Counted from the stretch's first letter, positions 7,999 through 16,531 are shown. The stretch is DNA of 64,000 bases from Pseudomonas paraversuta (GCF_904063065.1 NZ_CAJFCL010000003.1:1-64000), one strand, 5' to 3'. Numbers and translations are program-made. Notes: generated by a model from the letters alone, not told the origin.

Positions 7999-8421
7999 GG
8001 CGGTCTGCCTTTTTTTGTTATTCCTGAGCGGCAATGTTGAAAGACCACGGCGCAAGTGCTGAACAAGGCGCCGTATCCCTCGACTGAGTTAACCTTAGAG
8101 TCCACATAACATATGGCTTAGAACCCTTTCACATCATCCAAGTGCATTAGGTTTCTAAAACGCTATTAAGCTTGCCGTACCCTCTCTGTCAGCCCATGGC
8201 TAGACGCAATGGCCCCTTGAGGCCCACTAATTATTAGTGCCCTACCGTTCGTCAGGGAGGTTGTCGGTGGCCCTATCGCTGCGCAGATTCGGCTCCGGTT
8301 TGCAGGGCGGCAGCTTTCCGGTAGTTAGCCCGCGTTCAGGGCTTGCCTTGAAATACCCTTTCAAGGCAGGCTCTATCGAGTTGCCATCACCTCTATTGCC
8401 TTTATCGTGCCAGGTACTTTT
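7999..8421. other. Intergenic region with a short palindrome
   Basis: About 420 bases without a convincing gene. The one structured element is CACTAA-TTA-TTAGTG (8225-8239), a short inverted repeat of the size of a repressor half-site pair, about 180 bases before the amidotransferase start. I see no rRNA, tRNA or terminator here. Confidence 0.4.
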
Positions 8422-9147
8422 ATGTCGCTACGCATCTGCATTCTGGAAACCGACATTCTGCGTCCAGAGTTTGTTGATCAATATCAAGGCTATGGGCAGA
8501 TGTTCAAACACCTGTTCTCGCAACAGCCCATTGCTGCGCAATTCAGTATTTTTAACGTGATGAATGGCCAATATCCGTCTGACGATCAAAGCTTTGATGC
8601 CTATCTGGTTACCGGCAGCAAGGCGGATTCATTCGGCACCGATCCCTGGATCCAGACACTGAAAAGCTATTTGCTGAGCCGTTATGAGCGTGGCGATAAA
8701 TTGCTCGGCGTCTGTTTCGGTCACCAGCTGTTGGCGTTGCTGCTGGGCGGCAAGAGCGAGCGGGCCACCCAGGGCTGGGGAGTTGGCACCCATCAGTACA
8801 AGCTGGCGGCCAAAGCACCGTGGATGAGCCCGGTTGTCGAAGACCTCACATTGCTGATCAGCCATCAGGATCAGGTCACGGCCTTGCCGGAGAACGCCAC
8901 GGTAATCGCCTCCAGCGATTTTTGCCCGTTTGCCGCCTATCACATCAACGATCAGGTGTTGTGCTTCCAGGGGCATCCCGAGTTCATACATGACTACTCG
9001 CGGGCATTGCTCAACTTGCGCCAGGAGAGCCTGGGCGAGCAGATCTACAGCAGCGGAATCAGCAGCCTGGAACAAGAGCATCATGGGCGAACGGTTGCCG
9101 AGTGGATGATGCGATTTGTTTCGCACAACTCTCAGACCCAGGTGTGA
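8422..9147 (+). CDS. Class I glutamine amidotransferase-like protein
   Basis: 241 residues from ATG 8422 (the GTG at 8407 is in frame but less likely). The GATase-1 triad is visible: nucleophile C98 in LLGVCFGHQLLA, and the C-terminal QGHPEF histidine. Free-standing members of this kind act on gamma-glutamyl compounds or supply ammonia, and resemble the GMP synthase amidotransferase half. No partner synthetase is adjacent, so the substrate is unknown. It is convergent with corA. Confidence 0.88.
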   Translation: MSLRICILETDILRPEFVDQYQGYGQMFKHLFSQQPIAAQFSIFNVMNGQYPSDDQSFDAYLVTGSKADSFGTDPWIQTLKSYLLSRYERGDKLLGVCFGHQLLALLLGGKSERATQGWGVGTHQYKLAAKAPWMSPVVEDLTLLISHQDQVTALPENATVIASSDFCPFAAYHINDQVLCFQGHPEFIHDYSRALLNLRQESLGEQIYSSGISSLEQEHHGRTVAEWMMRFVSHNSQTQV

Positions 9148-9152
9148 AGACT

Positions 9153-9181
9153 TGCAGGGGCGAGCCTCTCTCGCTCCTGCA
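9153..9181. repeat. REP-type hairpin between convergent genes
   Basis: TGCAGGGGCGAG (9153-9164) pairs with CTCGCTCCTGCA (9170-9181), one wobble, loop CCTCT. The GGGGCGAG/CTCGCTCC core is the common Pseudomonas REP motif. It sits between convergent stops and may act as a bidirectional terminator. Confidence 0.65.
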
Positions 9182-9193
9182 GTTCAGCTCGTC

Positions 9194-10165
9194 TTACAGC
9201 CAGCCAGAACGCTTGAAGCTCGTCCACAGCCCTGCAACGCCCAGGGTGATAAACCCCAACACGCCGAAATAACCGTAGTGCCAGCTCAGCTCCGGCATGT
9301 TCTGGAAGTTCATCCCGTAGATACCTGCCACTGCTGTCGGGAAGGCCAGAATGGCTGCCCAGGCGGCAAATTTGCGCTGCACGATACTTTGCCGTGAAGA
9401 CTCCAGCAGTACGACAATTTCAATGGTTTGTGTGGCGATGTCGTGCAGGGTGGTCAGGTCTTCCATTTGCCGGGTAACGTGGATCTGCACATCGCGAAAG
9501 TACGGACGCATGTTCTTGTCGATAAACGGAAAGGTCAGGCGCTGTAACTCTTCACTGATTTCGACCATGGGCGCCACATAGCGGCGTAAGCGCAGAACAT
9601 CGCGGCGCAGTGCATGCAAATGCAGGATATCGGCTTCGTTGAGTGCATTGCCCAGGATGTTGCGTTCGAGCTGATCGATTTCAGCGTGAATGGCTTCACT
9701 GACGGGCTGATAGCTTTCAGTAACGAAATCGAGCAGGGCATACAACACAAAATCTTCGCCATGATCCAGCAGCAGCGGGCGGGCCTCACAGCGCTGGCGT
9801 ACCGCCCGATAAGACGCGGAGTGACCATTGCGGCAGGTAATGATGTAGCCATTGCCGGCAAAGATATGGGTTTCGACGAAGTCCAGTTTGCCTTCATGGC
9901 GAATCGGCGAGTAGATGACGATGAACAGCGCATCGCCAAAGGTCTCTAGCTTGGGCCGACTGTGTTGTTCCAGGGCGTCTTCAATGGCCAGTTCATGCAG
10001 ATGAAACTGGCGCTGCAAGTTACTCAGCTCTTGCGCGTCCGGTTGCTCAAGGCCGATCCAGACGAAGTGACCGGGCTTTTCAGCCCAGCCGCTGCCTTCG
10101 TCCAGAGTGATGTCGGTGACTTTTTTGCCTGCGCTGTAAACCGCGGCAGCAACAACTCTCCCCAT
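9194..10165 (-). CDS. corA: CorA-family divalent cation transporter
   Basis: 323 residues. The long N-terminal cytoplasmic part (WIGLEQPDAQELSNLQRQFHLHELAIEDAL) and helical funnel lead into two C-terminal membrane helices; the signature YGMN is at residues 283-286 (YGMNFQNMPEL). CorA channels carry Mg2+ (also Co2+ or Ni2+) into the cell as homopentamers. The C-terminus FKRSGWL is basic, as in the family. A ZntB-like efflux role cannot be excluded from sequence alone. No Mg-responsive leader is apparent. Confidence 0.92.
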   Translation of the reverse strand: MGRVVAAAVYSAGKKVTDITLDEGSGWAEKPGHFVWIGLEQPDAQELSNLQRQFHLHELAIEDALEQHSRPKLETFGDALFIVIYSPIRHEGKLDFVETHIFAGNGYIITCRNGHSASYRAVRQRCEARPLLLDHGEDFVLYALLDFVTESYQPVSEAIHAEIDQLERNILGNALNEADILHLHALRRDVLRLRRYVAPMVEISEELQRLTFPFIDKNMRPYFRDVQIHVTRQMEDLTTLHDIATQTIEIVVLLESSRQSIVQRKFAAWAAILAFPTAVAGIYGMNFQNMPELSWHYGYFGVLGFITLGVAGLWTSFKRSGWL

Positions 10166-10248
10166 AGTTCTTATCGCTTCTTCTTCAAAGGGTTATGGCA
10201 CGAAAATGCAGCTTAGCGTGCAATGCCCTGCTTTGAGGCCAGAAACGT

Positions 10249-11031
10249 TCAGAGGTTCGGGTTGGATGCCGGTGTTTTACCCCCGGCCATGGGTGGCAGG
10301 CGGTGGTTTTGCTGTGCCAGCAGTTCACGGTCCATCGCCTCAATGCACTCGCGCATTTGTTCGCGGCACTGTTCCATCAGGGCCGGCATGTCTTCCAGGG
10401 TCAGCCCGGCAGTTGGAATCGGGGGCAATGAACGGATCTCAATATCGGCACTGTGCCAGCGATTGAGCTTCAAGTGCTGGCTATAAGTGCTGACGCACAC
10501 CGGCACAATTGGCACGCCGGCACTGATCGCCATCTGGAACGCGCCTTTTTTGAAGGGCAGCAGGGCTTTGCCGAAGTTGCGCGTACCCTCTGCAAAGACC
10601 CAGATCGAAGTGTCTTTTTCTTGCAGGGTGCGGGTGGTGGTGAGCATGGACTGACGGGCTTTTTGTGCATTGCCCCGATCAATCAATACATTGCCCGCCA
10701 GCCAGAACAACTGGCCGAACAGAGGCACCCATTTCAGATTTTTTTTACCGATGCACACAGTACGCTTCGGCACCACATTGCCGAACACGAACAAGTCATA
10801 GTTGGACTGGTGGTTGGCCACTATCACGCAGCTCTGGGGCTTGTCCATCAATGGACCAACCTCGGCCTTGAGCCTGTAGCCCAGGATCCATTTCGAAGGC
10901 CACGCATAAAGACGCGCGCACAACCGACTGTTGTCCGGGTTGAACGGGCGACAGATTCCGAGCAATACACCGAGCACGCCAGCGATCATAAAATGCAGGC
11001 TCATCAACAACATACGTATCGAAAGTAGCAT
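10249..11031 (-). CDS. 1-acyl-sn-glycerol-3-phosphate acyltransferase (PlsC-type)
   Basis: 260 residues. One or two hydrophobic N-terminal segments anchor it in the inner membrane. The acyltransferase motif NHQSNYD gives the catalytic H74 and D79, and FAEGTRNFG near residue 147 is the glycerophosphate-binding motif. The reaction converts lysophosphatidate to phosphatidate in phospholipid synthesis. Pseudomonas carries several PlsC paralogues, so which one this is (housekeeping or specialised) cannot be told here. It is transcribed in the same direction as corA, 83 bases upstream of it. Confidence 0.92.
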   Translation of the reverse strand: MLLSIRMLLMSLHFMIAGVLGVLLGICRPFNPDNSRLCARLYAWPSKWILGYRLKAEVGPLMDKPQSCVIVANHQSNYDLFVFGNVVPKRTVCIGKKNLKWVPLFGQLFWLAGNVLIDRGNAQKARQSMLTTTRTLQEKDTSIWVFAEGTRNFGKALLPFKKGAFQMAISAGVPIVPVCVSTYSQHLKLNRWHSADIEIRSLPPIPTAGLTLEDMPALMEQCREQMRECIEAMDRELLAQQNHRLPPMAGGKTPASNPNL

Positions 11032-11239
11032 TTACAGGCTCGCTAAAACAAAATTTGGCGCAGTGTACGGATGTGCACTGTATTCGGCAATTACCCCGAT
11101 ACACCTGGGAGATTGCTGATGTTTAAGTATTTGTTTCAGCGAGAGGGCTCAAGCGCGAGCCAGAGGTGTTGACGGGTTTTAGCGGGGGGAAGCCATCCCG
11201 ACTGCTGGCTGCAATCGGGACCGGATTACCGGGGCAGGG

Positions 11240-11929
11240 TCAGAGGGGGTGAAGCTGATCTTCCTCGATCGCCTTGTCCAGAGTCTCAAGCAGTTCTTTG
11301 CGCACTTTGAGCTTGGTGTTCTTGTGCGCCTTCATGTTGATCTTCTTCAGCTGGCGCGCCATTTCCAGGGCGGCGGTCCTCAGTTCTTCGGGCTTGACCA
11401 CCTGATCGAGGAAGCCTGCGTCTACCGCACTGTGGGGATTGAACATCTCACCGTTGATCACCGAACGATGGAATGCCGATTTGCGCAACCGGTCGCGTGC
11501 CAGTTCAATGCCGGCGTGGTGCATAGTCATGCCGATTTGCACTTCATTCAGGCCAATGCTGAACGGGCCTTCGACGCCGATCCGGTAATCAACCGACAAC
11601 AACACAAATGCGCCTTTGGCCACCGCATGGCCCGGGCAGGCAGCAATGACCGGGAAGGGATGCGCCAGTAAGCGGCGAGCCAGGGTCGAGCCCTGTCTAA
11701 CCAGCTCAATCGCCTGCTCGGGGCTGGCGGTCATGACCTTCAAGTCATAGCCGGCCGACAGAATGCCCGGCTGCCCGGTAATAATCACCACTGCGCGATC
11801 CAGCTCGGCCTGATCCAGTGCCGCATTGAACGCAGTGATCACGTCCGGGGAAATAGCATTCACCTTGCCATTGCTCAAGGTCAGGGTGGCGATACCGTCT
11901 TCCAGGTGATACGAGATCAAGTCACTCAT
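11240..11929 (-). CDS. Crotonase-family protein (enoyl-CoA hydratase-like)
   Basis: 229 residues from ATG 11929; a longer in-frame reading to 12169 has no coding character. The crotonase fold shows GQPGILSAGYDLKVM (oxyanion loop), PVIAACPGHAVAKGAFVLLSVDYRIGVEGPFSIGLNEVQIGM, and a basic C-terminal helix (KKINMKAHKNTKLKVRKEL). The position of the family glutamates is only partly kept (GLNEV is present, while the first is not obvious), so substrate and even hydratase activity are uncertain. A homologue lies near deaD in P. aeruginosa by recalled gene order. Confidence 0.85.
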   Translation of the reverse strand: MSDLISYHLEDGIATLTLSNGKVNAISPDVITAFNAALDQAELDRAVVIITGQPGILSAGYDLKVMTASPEQAIELVRQGSTLARRLLAHPFPVIAACPGHAVAKGAFVLLSVDYRIGVEGPFSIGLNEVQIGMTMHHAGIELARDRLRKSAFHRSVINGEMFNPHSAVDAGFLDQVVKPEELRTAALEMARQLKKINMKAHKNTKLKVRKELLETLDKAIEEDQLHPL

Positions 11930-12169
11930 GGCGCAATTCCTTGTATAGAAGTTGGCAGACGTTACCCAGCCCCAAGGCGCAGGTAAAGCCTTGTGACTGA
12001 CTGGTGAGTCAGGCAAATGGTGTGCGCCTTCTATATAGAGGGCGGCGCGCCTGTCGAACAGCCGTGGCCTGGCAAAGCTCCGGGGCCGGAATTTGCCAGA
12101 TGCAACCGGTCTGCCCGGACCTGAAAAACAGCGAATCCCGTAAGCGCATGAAAATTCTGAAAAAAACAT
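11930..12169. other. Intergenic region ahead of tRNA-Ser
   Basis: The roughly 300 bases between the crotonase gene and the tRNA contain no convincing gene. The left part should carry the crotonase promoter; the right part carries the tRNA promoter annotated separately. Confidence 0.5.
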
Positions 12170-12198
12170 TTGTCATATCGAAAGCTTTCGACTACATT
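12170..12198 (+). promoter_or_regulatory. tRNA-Ser promoter with palindromic spacer
   Basis: TTGTCA (12170-12175) and TACATT (12193-12198) are spaced by exactly 17 bases. The spacer contains a perfect 14-base palindrome TCGAAAGCTTTCGA (12178-12191). The GC-rich CGCGCCTCG after the -10 resembles a stringent-control discriminator. Confidence 0.65.
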
Positions 12199-12236
12199 AG
12201 CGCGCCTCGACAGACAGAACTTGTTTGAAGAGATAC

Positions 12237-12326
12237 GGTGAAGTGTCCGAGTGGCTTAAGGAGCACGCCTGGAAAGTGTGTATACAAGAAATTGTATCGA
12301 GAGTTCGAATCTCTCCTTCACCGCCA
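12237..12326 (+). tRNA. tRNA-Ser (GGA anticodon)
   Basis: 90 bases with encoded CCA. Acceptor GGTGAAG (12237-12243) pairs with CTTCACC (12316-12322); discriminator G 12323; CCA 12324-12326. The anticodon stem CACGC/GTGTG encloses CTGGAAA, with GGA at 12271-12273. A long variable arm (TATACAAGAAATTGTATC) marks a class II serine tRNA, and GAGTTCGAATCTC forms the T arm. It reads UCC and UCU codons. Such tRNAs are frequent integration targets, and the next gene on the right looks acquired. Confidence 0.97.
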
Positions 12327-12337
12327 CATTAAGTAAA

Positions 12338-12378
12338 CACAAACCCCTGATTTTCCTAGAGAAAGTCGGGGGTTTGTG
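12338..12378 (+). terminator. Hairpin terminator after tRNA-Ser
   Basis: CACAAACCCC (12338-12347) pairs with GGGGTTTGTG (12369-12378). The stem starts 11 bases after the tRNA CCA. The following T-run is weak (GTTTCTGG). Confidence 0.65.
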
Positions 12379-12557
12379 GTTTCTGGCGTCTGCAAAAAGG
12401 CGATATGGAAACGAGATGGAAAGGGTAGGGGATTTTCTGTTTTTTGCGGCTGCGTGAGCACCGCCACCGGCAAGGGGGTCTACAAAGCCCGGGATATGGC
12501 CCGGGCCGAGGTCTAGGGTAGAGGGGTAGTCCAAAAAACTTGACGCCGTGTCCGGAG

Positions 12558-13268
12558 TTAGTTGGCCACTACACAGCAACCTCTGCGCGTTACCTGAATC
12601 TCTTGATATCGAGCCGGCTTTTCTTTACGCAGCTCCTCCAGCATTGGCAGGGCTGCAGTGGGGTCATTCAACGGCAAGTCTCGCAGAGAGTCGATCTCAC
12701 AATCCCACCACTTGCTATTCAGCAATTGCGAAATCATTTCTGGTGTATGCCTGTATTTGACTACTTTCGCAGGTAAACCTGCGACTACTGCATAGGGCGG
12801 GACATCATGAGCAACCACTGACCGGGTGGCAATTATCGCTCCGGTGCCAACTGTTACGCCTTCCATGATCATCGCACTGTGACCAATCCAGACATCATGG
12901 CCAATGGTCACGTCGGATATTTCAGGATCGTAGGTCAATCCTGTGTTGGTGTACTGGAATGGATGAGAGCTGAGCCAGGTGGAAGGATGCCCGCCCTTTT
13001 CTTGCCCGATGACACACCCCGTTCCGATAGAGCAGAACCGGCCGATTGAGGAAACCGCGGTAAGGACACAATCACTTCGGATATAGGTGTGGGCGCCGAT
13101 CTTCAGGTTTTTAGGCTCAATGATCATATGCCCCAGAGATACGCCTTCCTCCAGACGCAAGGTGCTTCTTTTGTGCAGTGAATGCAGGCCGCCAGAAACT
13201 TTGCATTTGTGCTTGCGAATCCAGTTCTTCCAATATCGGTTTCTGATGTAATTAATAATTATTTTCAT
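12558..13268 (-). CDS. XAT-type hexapeptide acetyltransferase, probably acquired
   Basis: 236 residues. Left-handed beta-helix hexapeptide repeats are visible (GVSLGHMIIEP, IGAHTYIRSDCVL, IGRFCSIGTGCVIG, VTIGHDVWIGHSAMIMEGVTVGTGAIIATRSVVAHDVPPYAVVAGLPAKVVKYR). The HPSTWLSSHPF loop and WIGH..AMI pattern match the CatB/Vat xenobiotic O-acetyltransferase group, though similar proteins modify O-antigen or capsule sugars. The N-terminus MKIIINYIRNRYWKNWIRK is basic and AT-rich. Codon use is visibly more AT-rich than neighbours and the gene lies beside a tRNA, both suggesting transfer. The substrate is unknown; drug resistance should not be assumed. Confidence 0.85.
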   Translation of the reverse strand: MKIIINYIRNRYWKNWIRKHKCKVSGGLHSLHKRSTLRLEEGVSLGHMIIEPKNLKIGAHTYIRSDCVLTAVSSIGRFCSIGTGCVIGQEKGGHPSTWLSSHPFQYTNTGLTYDPEISDVTIGHDVWIGHSAMIMEGVTVGTGAIIATRSVVAHDVPPYAVVAGLPAKVVKYRHTPEMISQLLNSKWWDCEIDSLRDLPLNDPTAALPMLEELRKEKPARYQEIQVTRRGCCVVAN

Positions 13269-13564
13269 GGCAGTGATCGCTGGCTTCTAATGCAGGACGT
13301 GTCTCACTGTGCATTTGTTTCAATGTGTTACGCAATGGAGGTAGTGATTTTTTGTCCCCGTCACGGGGCATTCAACCTCTAGGTCGGTGAAGGTATCGAA
13401 TATCTGGGCAGTGTCATTGATGGGGGTCAAAAGGGGGCGTAGTTGATCCTGCGCGATGCCAGTAGTGCCCGTCGGTCAGAAAAAAAGCCTTTATCTAAAC
13501 CTTTGTGGTCATGGGCCTTCAGATTCAGTGCAGGGAATAAACCTGCCTTTTTCTGGAGGACGTT
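13269..13564. other. Intergenic region, no gene seen
   Basis: About 300 bases between the acetyltransferase start and the DUF4142 gene. The left end is comparatively AT-rich, like the acetyltransferase gene. The right end holds TGGAGGA (13554-13560), the ribosome site of the DUF4142 gene. I looked for a repeat of the tRNA 3' end that would mark an attachment site and found no convincing copy. Confidence 0.5.
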
Positions 13565-14083
13565 ATGAAACACCTGATTGGCCCTAAACGCTTCGTCGCA
13601 GGCTGTGCCCTTGCATGTGCCCTGGTGGTGGCGGGTACCGCTGTAGCAGCCAGTCCGGCCAACTTCGTGGATGAGGCATCTGCGGCCGGGATAGCCGAGA
13701 TTGAAACCAGCCGTATGGCGATTGGCAAAACGTCTTCAACGGATATAGAGAGCTACGCCGTGGAGATGATCAAGGACCATACGGATGCCAACCGGGACTT
13801 GAAAGAACTCGCGCAAAAGCACGATCTGCAAGTCTCGACCGACGAGCAAATCCTGGGTAAGGCCAAGAAGCTGATGCTGCAAATACAGGAAGGCGACTCA
13901 TTTGATGCCGCCTATGCCGCCAATCAGGTCAAGGCCCATGAAGAGGCCATTGAGTTGTTCGAGCAGCAGATCAAGAACCCTGATTCTCCCGAATTGAAGG
14001 CTTTCGCCGAAAAATACCTGCCCAAACTCGAGATGCACCTGGTGATGGCCAAGAAGCTGGTGGACGCCCATCACAAATCTTGA
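13565..14083 (+). CDS. Exported DUF4142 (ferritin-like) protein
   Basis: 172 residues. The signal peptide is MKHLIGPKRFVAGCALACALVVAGTAVAA, followed by the DUF4142 pattern NFVDEASAAGIAEIETSRMAIGKTSSTDIESYAVEMIKDHTDANRDLKELAQKHDL, and later QVKAHEEAIELFEQQI and LPKLEMHLVMAKKL. The domain is a four-helix bundle, often induced by envelope or osmotic stress, but its biochemical role is not known. The ribosome site TGGAGGA is strong. It is a single-gene unit flanked on the right by a REP pair. Confidence 0.88.
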   Translation: MKHLIGPKRFVAGCALACALVVAGTAVAASPANFVDEASAAGIAEIETSRMAIGKTSSTDIESYAVEMIKDHTDANRDLKELAQKHDLQVSTDEQILGKAKKLMLQIQEGDSFDAAYAANQVKAHEEAIELFEQQIKNPDSPELKAFAEKYLPKLEMHLVMAKKLVDAHHKS

Positions 14084-14110
14084 GCCGCACTCCCTGAATC
14101 TTGCAAAACC

Positions 14111-14200
14111 CTGTGGGAGTCTGGCTTTGCAGCGATGCGGGCAACAGGTTTTGCCTGAGCCCGCGGGGTGAACCCGTCTCGGGAAAGCCAGCTCCTACAG
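14111..14200. repeat. REP-like inverted pair
   Basis: CTGTGGGAGTCTGGCTTT (14111-14128) is the inverse of AAAGCCAGCTCCTACAG (14184-14200) apart from one base change and one extra T. The CTGTAGGAG...CTCCTACAG outer motif is a common Pseudomonas REP variant. It lies between convergent genes. Confidence 0.7.
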
Positions 14201-14222
14201 ACCTGCTGCTGGCAATGGAGGT

Positions 14223-14534
14223 TCAGGGTTTTGGTGTGGTTGGCGGCGCAACCGGGTCGCTGCCAATCGGGCCATTGCCATCAGTATTCATCCCTCCCTG
14301 ACGTCCGGGGTCATCGCCCTGCACCCGTGGGTCCACTGATGGATGGTTAGGCACGTCGGCGTCGTTATGAATCTTGGAGTCGAGATTGATGGTGGGCTTG
14401 ACGTCCTGGCCGGAGGGCGGCTCGGTCGGTTGTATCGGCACGGTCGGGCCAGTGGAGGAGTCGGCCAGGCTGGTGGCGGATACCACACAGAGTGCGGCGG
14501 CCAGCGACAGGATTTTGATCGATGAGCTAATCAT
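14223..14534 (-). CDS. Small secreted Pro/Asp-rich protein, unknown
   Basis: 103 residues from ATG 14534. The signal peptide MISSSIKILSLAAALCVVSATSLA is followed by an acidic, proline-rich, low-complexity mature part (TVPIQPTEPPSGQDVKPTINLDSKIHNDADVPNHPSVDP, ending VAPPTTPKP), likely disordered. A longer reading to 14636 lacks coding features and would bury the signal peptide. No family is recognised. Confidence 0.65.
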   Translation of the reverse strand: MISSSIKILSLAAALCVVSATSLADSSTGPTVPIQPTEPPSGQDVKPTINLDSKIHNDADVPNHPSVDPRVQGDDPGRQGGMNTDGNGPIGSDPVAPPTTPKP

Positions 14535-14650
14535 GGTTGCGTCTCCAGACAGTTGGGAGTCGTACCTGATATTGGTGTGCTGGCGCGGGGGATTAGTGCG
14601 ATGCAAGCGACGAGCGGTGACGGGGTGACCCTGCACCGCTGGCGAGGCTC

Positions 14651-14947
14651 TCAGACTGCGATGTCATTCAAGCCGCAGTATTCTTCCCAGCTCATCTCCA
14701 GGGCTTCGGCCACTTCTTGATGGACTTCAAGGCGCATGGCTTCGAGCTCCTGCGGCGAGCGGGCGATCAGTTGCAGTGCCAGCTCCCAGGCTTCAATACC
14801 CAGATCGTCGGCGGCGCTCTCGAATGCCCAGAGAATTTGTTGCTGTCGATCTTCAGCGCTGAGTTCTTTCATCTCCTCGAGCAGCTCGGGGTGCGCTTTG
14901 ATGAAAGTGTCCAGGGCCAGTTCGTTACGGGATTCTTTAGGGATCAT
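14651..14947 (-). CDS. Small acidic cytoplasmic protein (DUF6388-like)
   Basis: 98 residues, helical and acidic: FIKAHPELLEEMKELSAEDRQQQILWAFESAADDLGIEAWELALQL, then SPQELEAMRLEVHQEVAEALEMSWEEYCGLNDI. The pattern matches the Pseudomonas DUF6388 group as I remember it. There are no membrane segments or catalytic motifs. Function is unknown. Confidence 0.7.
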   Translation of the reverse strand: MIPKESRNELALDTFIKAHPELLEEMKELSAEDRQQQILWAFESAADDLGIEAWELALQLIARSPQELEAMRLEVHQEVAEALEMSWEEYCGLNDIAV

Positions 14948-15051
14948 GCGGCGTCTCGAAGCAGTAAGACGGCCCGCGTGGGCGGACCGTTTTCAGGTGG
15001 GATACGCATCCTAGCGAGTTCGCCCGGTGATGAAAAGTGCCGCAACCACCC

Positions 15052-16254
15052 TTAGGCGACGGGCTGCAGCCTGCTTTCCTGCTGCAAGGCATAGCCCCAT
15101 ACCGCCAGTGCCAGAGTTGCCACCGCCGCGCCGACGATCACAATGCCGTTCCAGCCATAGACCGGATAGGTCTGCGCGCCTACCAGAGAGCCCAGTGCGC
15201 CACCAATGAAATAGCAGGTGATGTAGCCGGCGTTGAGGCGATTGCGGGCGGCCGGGCGGACTTTAAACACCGCATTCTGGTTGCTGACGTGCACCAGTTG
15301 CACGGCAAAATCGAGCACCAGTACACCAATCAGCAGTGCAAGCAATGAGTGGCCGGCAAACGCCATGGGCAACCAGCACGCCAGCAGGGCCAGCAAGCCG
15401 ACGGTGGTGGCCAGTTGGCCTTTGCCGCGATCGGCCATGCGCCCGGCCCAGTTGGCGGCCACCGCCCCGACAGCGCCTGCCAGGCCGAACAGGCCAATGA
15501 TCGCGTCCGAGTAGCTGTAGGGCGGCACGGCCAGCAAAAAGGCCAGCGGAGTCCAGAACAGGGCGAACAGCGAGAAGGTCAACAGGCCCAGGATCGAGCG
15601 CAGGCGCAGCACCGGTTCTTCGACAAACAGCTTGAACACCGACCCCAGCAGTTTCGGGTAGCTCAGGCCTGCGCTCTGGTGATGGTTGGGCAGCGCGCAA
15701 AACAGGGCGATGGCGCTGACTGTCATCAAGGCTGCAGCCACCAGATAAATGGTCCGCCAGTCACCCGCCGAAGACAGCGCCCCTGCTACGGTTCGGGCCA
15801 GCAATATCCCCAGCAGCAGGCCGCTCATCAAAGTACCCACTACCCGGCCCCGGCTCTGCGGGTCTGTCAGGCTGGCGGCCATTGGCACCAGCACCTGGGC
15901 GGAAACCGAAAACAGGCCGGTCATCGCCGTGCCGACCAGAAGCCAGGGCAGTGAAGGTGCGAATGCACTCAATAACAGGCCCAGGGCGCTGAGCACGGTC
16001 ATGCTGACGATCAGGCGGCGTTGTTCGAACAGGTCGCCCAGCGGCACCAGCAACAACAGGCCGGCACCGTAGCTGAGTTGCGCGGTGATCACCACGGTGC
16101 CGGCGCTGCTCATGCTCAAGCCCAGTTGCTGGGCGATGGTGTGCAGCAAGGGCTGGGCGTAATAGTTACTGGCGACAGCCAGGCCGGTGGCGGTTGCCAT
16201 CAACAGGATCAGGGCAGTGCTTAAAGGTTTGGTAGCAGCAGAAGAAGCGGACAT
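15052..16254 (-). CDS. MFS transporter, arabinose-efflux-like
   Basis: About 400 residues. ATG 16254 (MSASSAATK) is preferred over ATG 16272 (MPTRQS), although both are in frame. There are twelve predicted membrane helices with the MFS loop motif GDLFEQRRLIV after helix 2 and a repeat of it (GRMADRGKGQL) in the second half. It resembles the AraJ/YdhP-type drug or sugar efflux group. No adjacent regulator indicates the substrate. It stands alone on the minus strand. Confidence 0.9.
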   Translation of the reverse strand: MSASSAATKPLSTALILLMATATGLAVASNYYAQPLLHTIAQQLGLSMSSAGTVVITAQLSYGAGLLLLVPLGDLFEQRRLIVSMTVLSALGLLLSAFAPSLPWLLVGTAMTGLFSVSAQVLVPMAASLTDPQSRGRVVGTLMSGLLLGILLARTVAGALSSAGDWRTIYLVAAALMTVSAIALFCALPNHHQSAGLSYPKLLGSVFKLFVEEPVLRLRSILGLLTFSLFALFWTPLAFLLAVPPYSYSDAIIGLFGLAGAVGAVAANWAGRMADRGKGQLATTVGLLALLACWLPMAFAGHSLLALLIGVLVLDFAVQLVHVSNQNAVFKVRPAARNRLNAGYITCYFIGGALGSLVGAQTYPVYGWNGIVIVGAAVATLALAVWGYALQQESRLQPVA

Positions 16255-16399
16255 TGACTGTCTCGTTGGCATGGGAAGACGATCAAGTATCGGGACTGCC
16301 TGTCATGGATGTCACTGAATATGTCCAGGATTTTGATTTTTAAACGACAAGGCACCTCAGTGAGGCAATGCTGTTCACTTCAAAAGCTGCTCTCTCAAC

Positions 16400-16501
16400 T
16401 GCAGAAGCGAGCTTGCCTCGCGATGGTCTCGAAAGCGCCGTGTTTAACCGCTAAACACGCATTCCCGTTAACAATCATCGCGCGACAAGCTCGCTCCTGC
16501 A
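16400..16501. repeat. REP pair (BIME-like)
   Basis: TGCAGAAGCGAGCTTGCCTCGCGATGG at the left faces ATCGCGCGACAAGCTCGCTCCTGCA at the right, with a small secondary inverted repeat (GTGTTTAACCGCTAAACAC) in the middle. This is a classic two-REP unit of the fluorescens lineage, located between the DUF883 gene end and the MFS promoter. Confidence 0.8.
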
Positions 16502-16531
16502 CAGACAGGCGCCCCCTGAGGGGCTTGGTAG

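Noticed and set aside
12256..12579. 107-codon open frame on the minus strand across tRNA-Ser
   Set aside because: It runs through the tRNA in antisense ([12 protein letters not shown] comes from the tRNA), a well-known false ORF pattern.
12327..13564. Complete genomic island or attachment-site pair next to tRNA-Ser
   Set aside because: No integrase gene and no clear direct repeat of the tRNA 3' end were found; only one acquired-looking gene remains.
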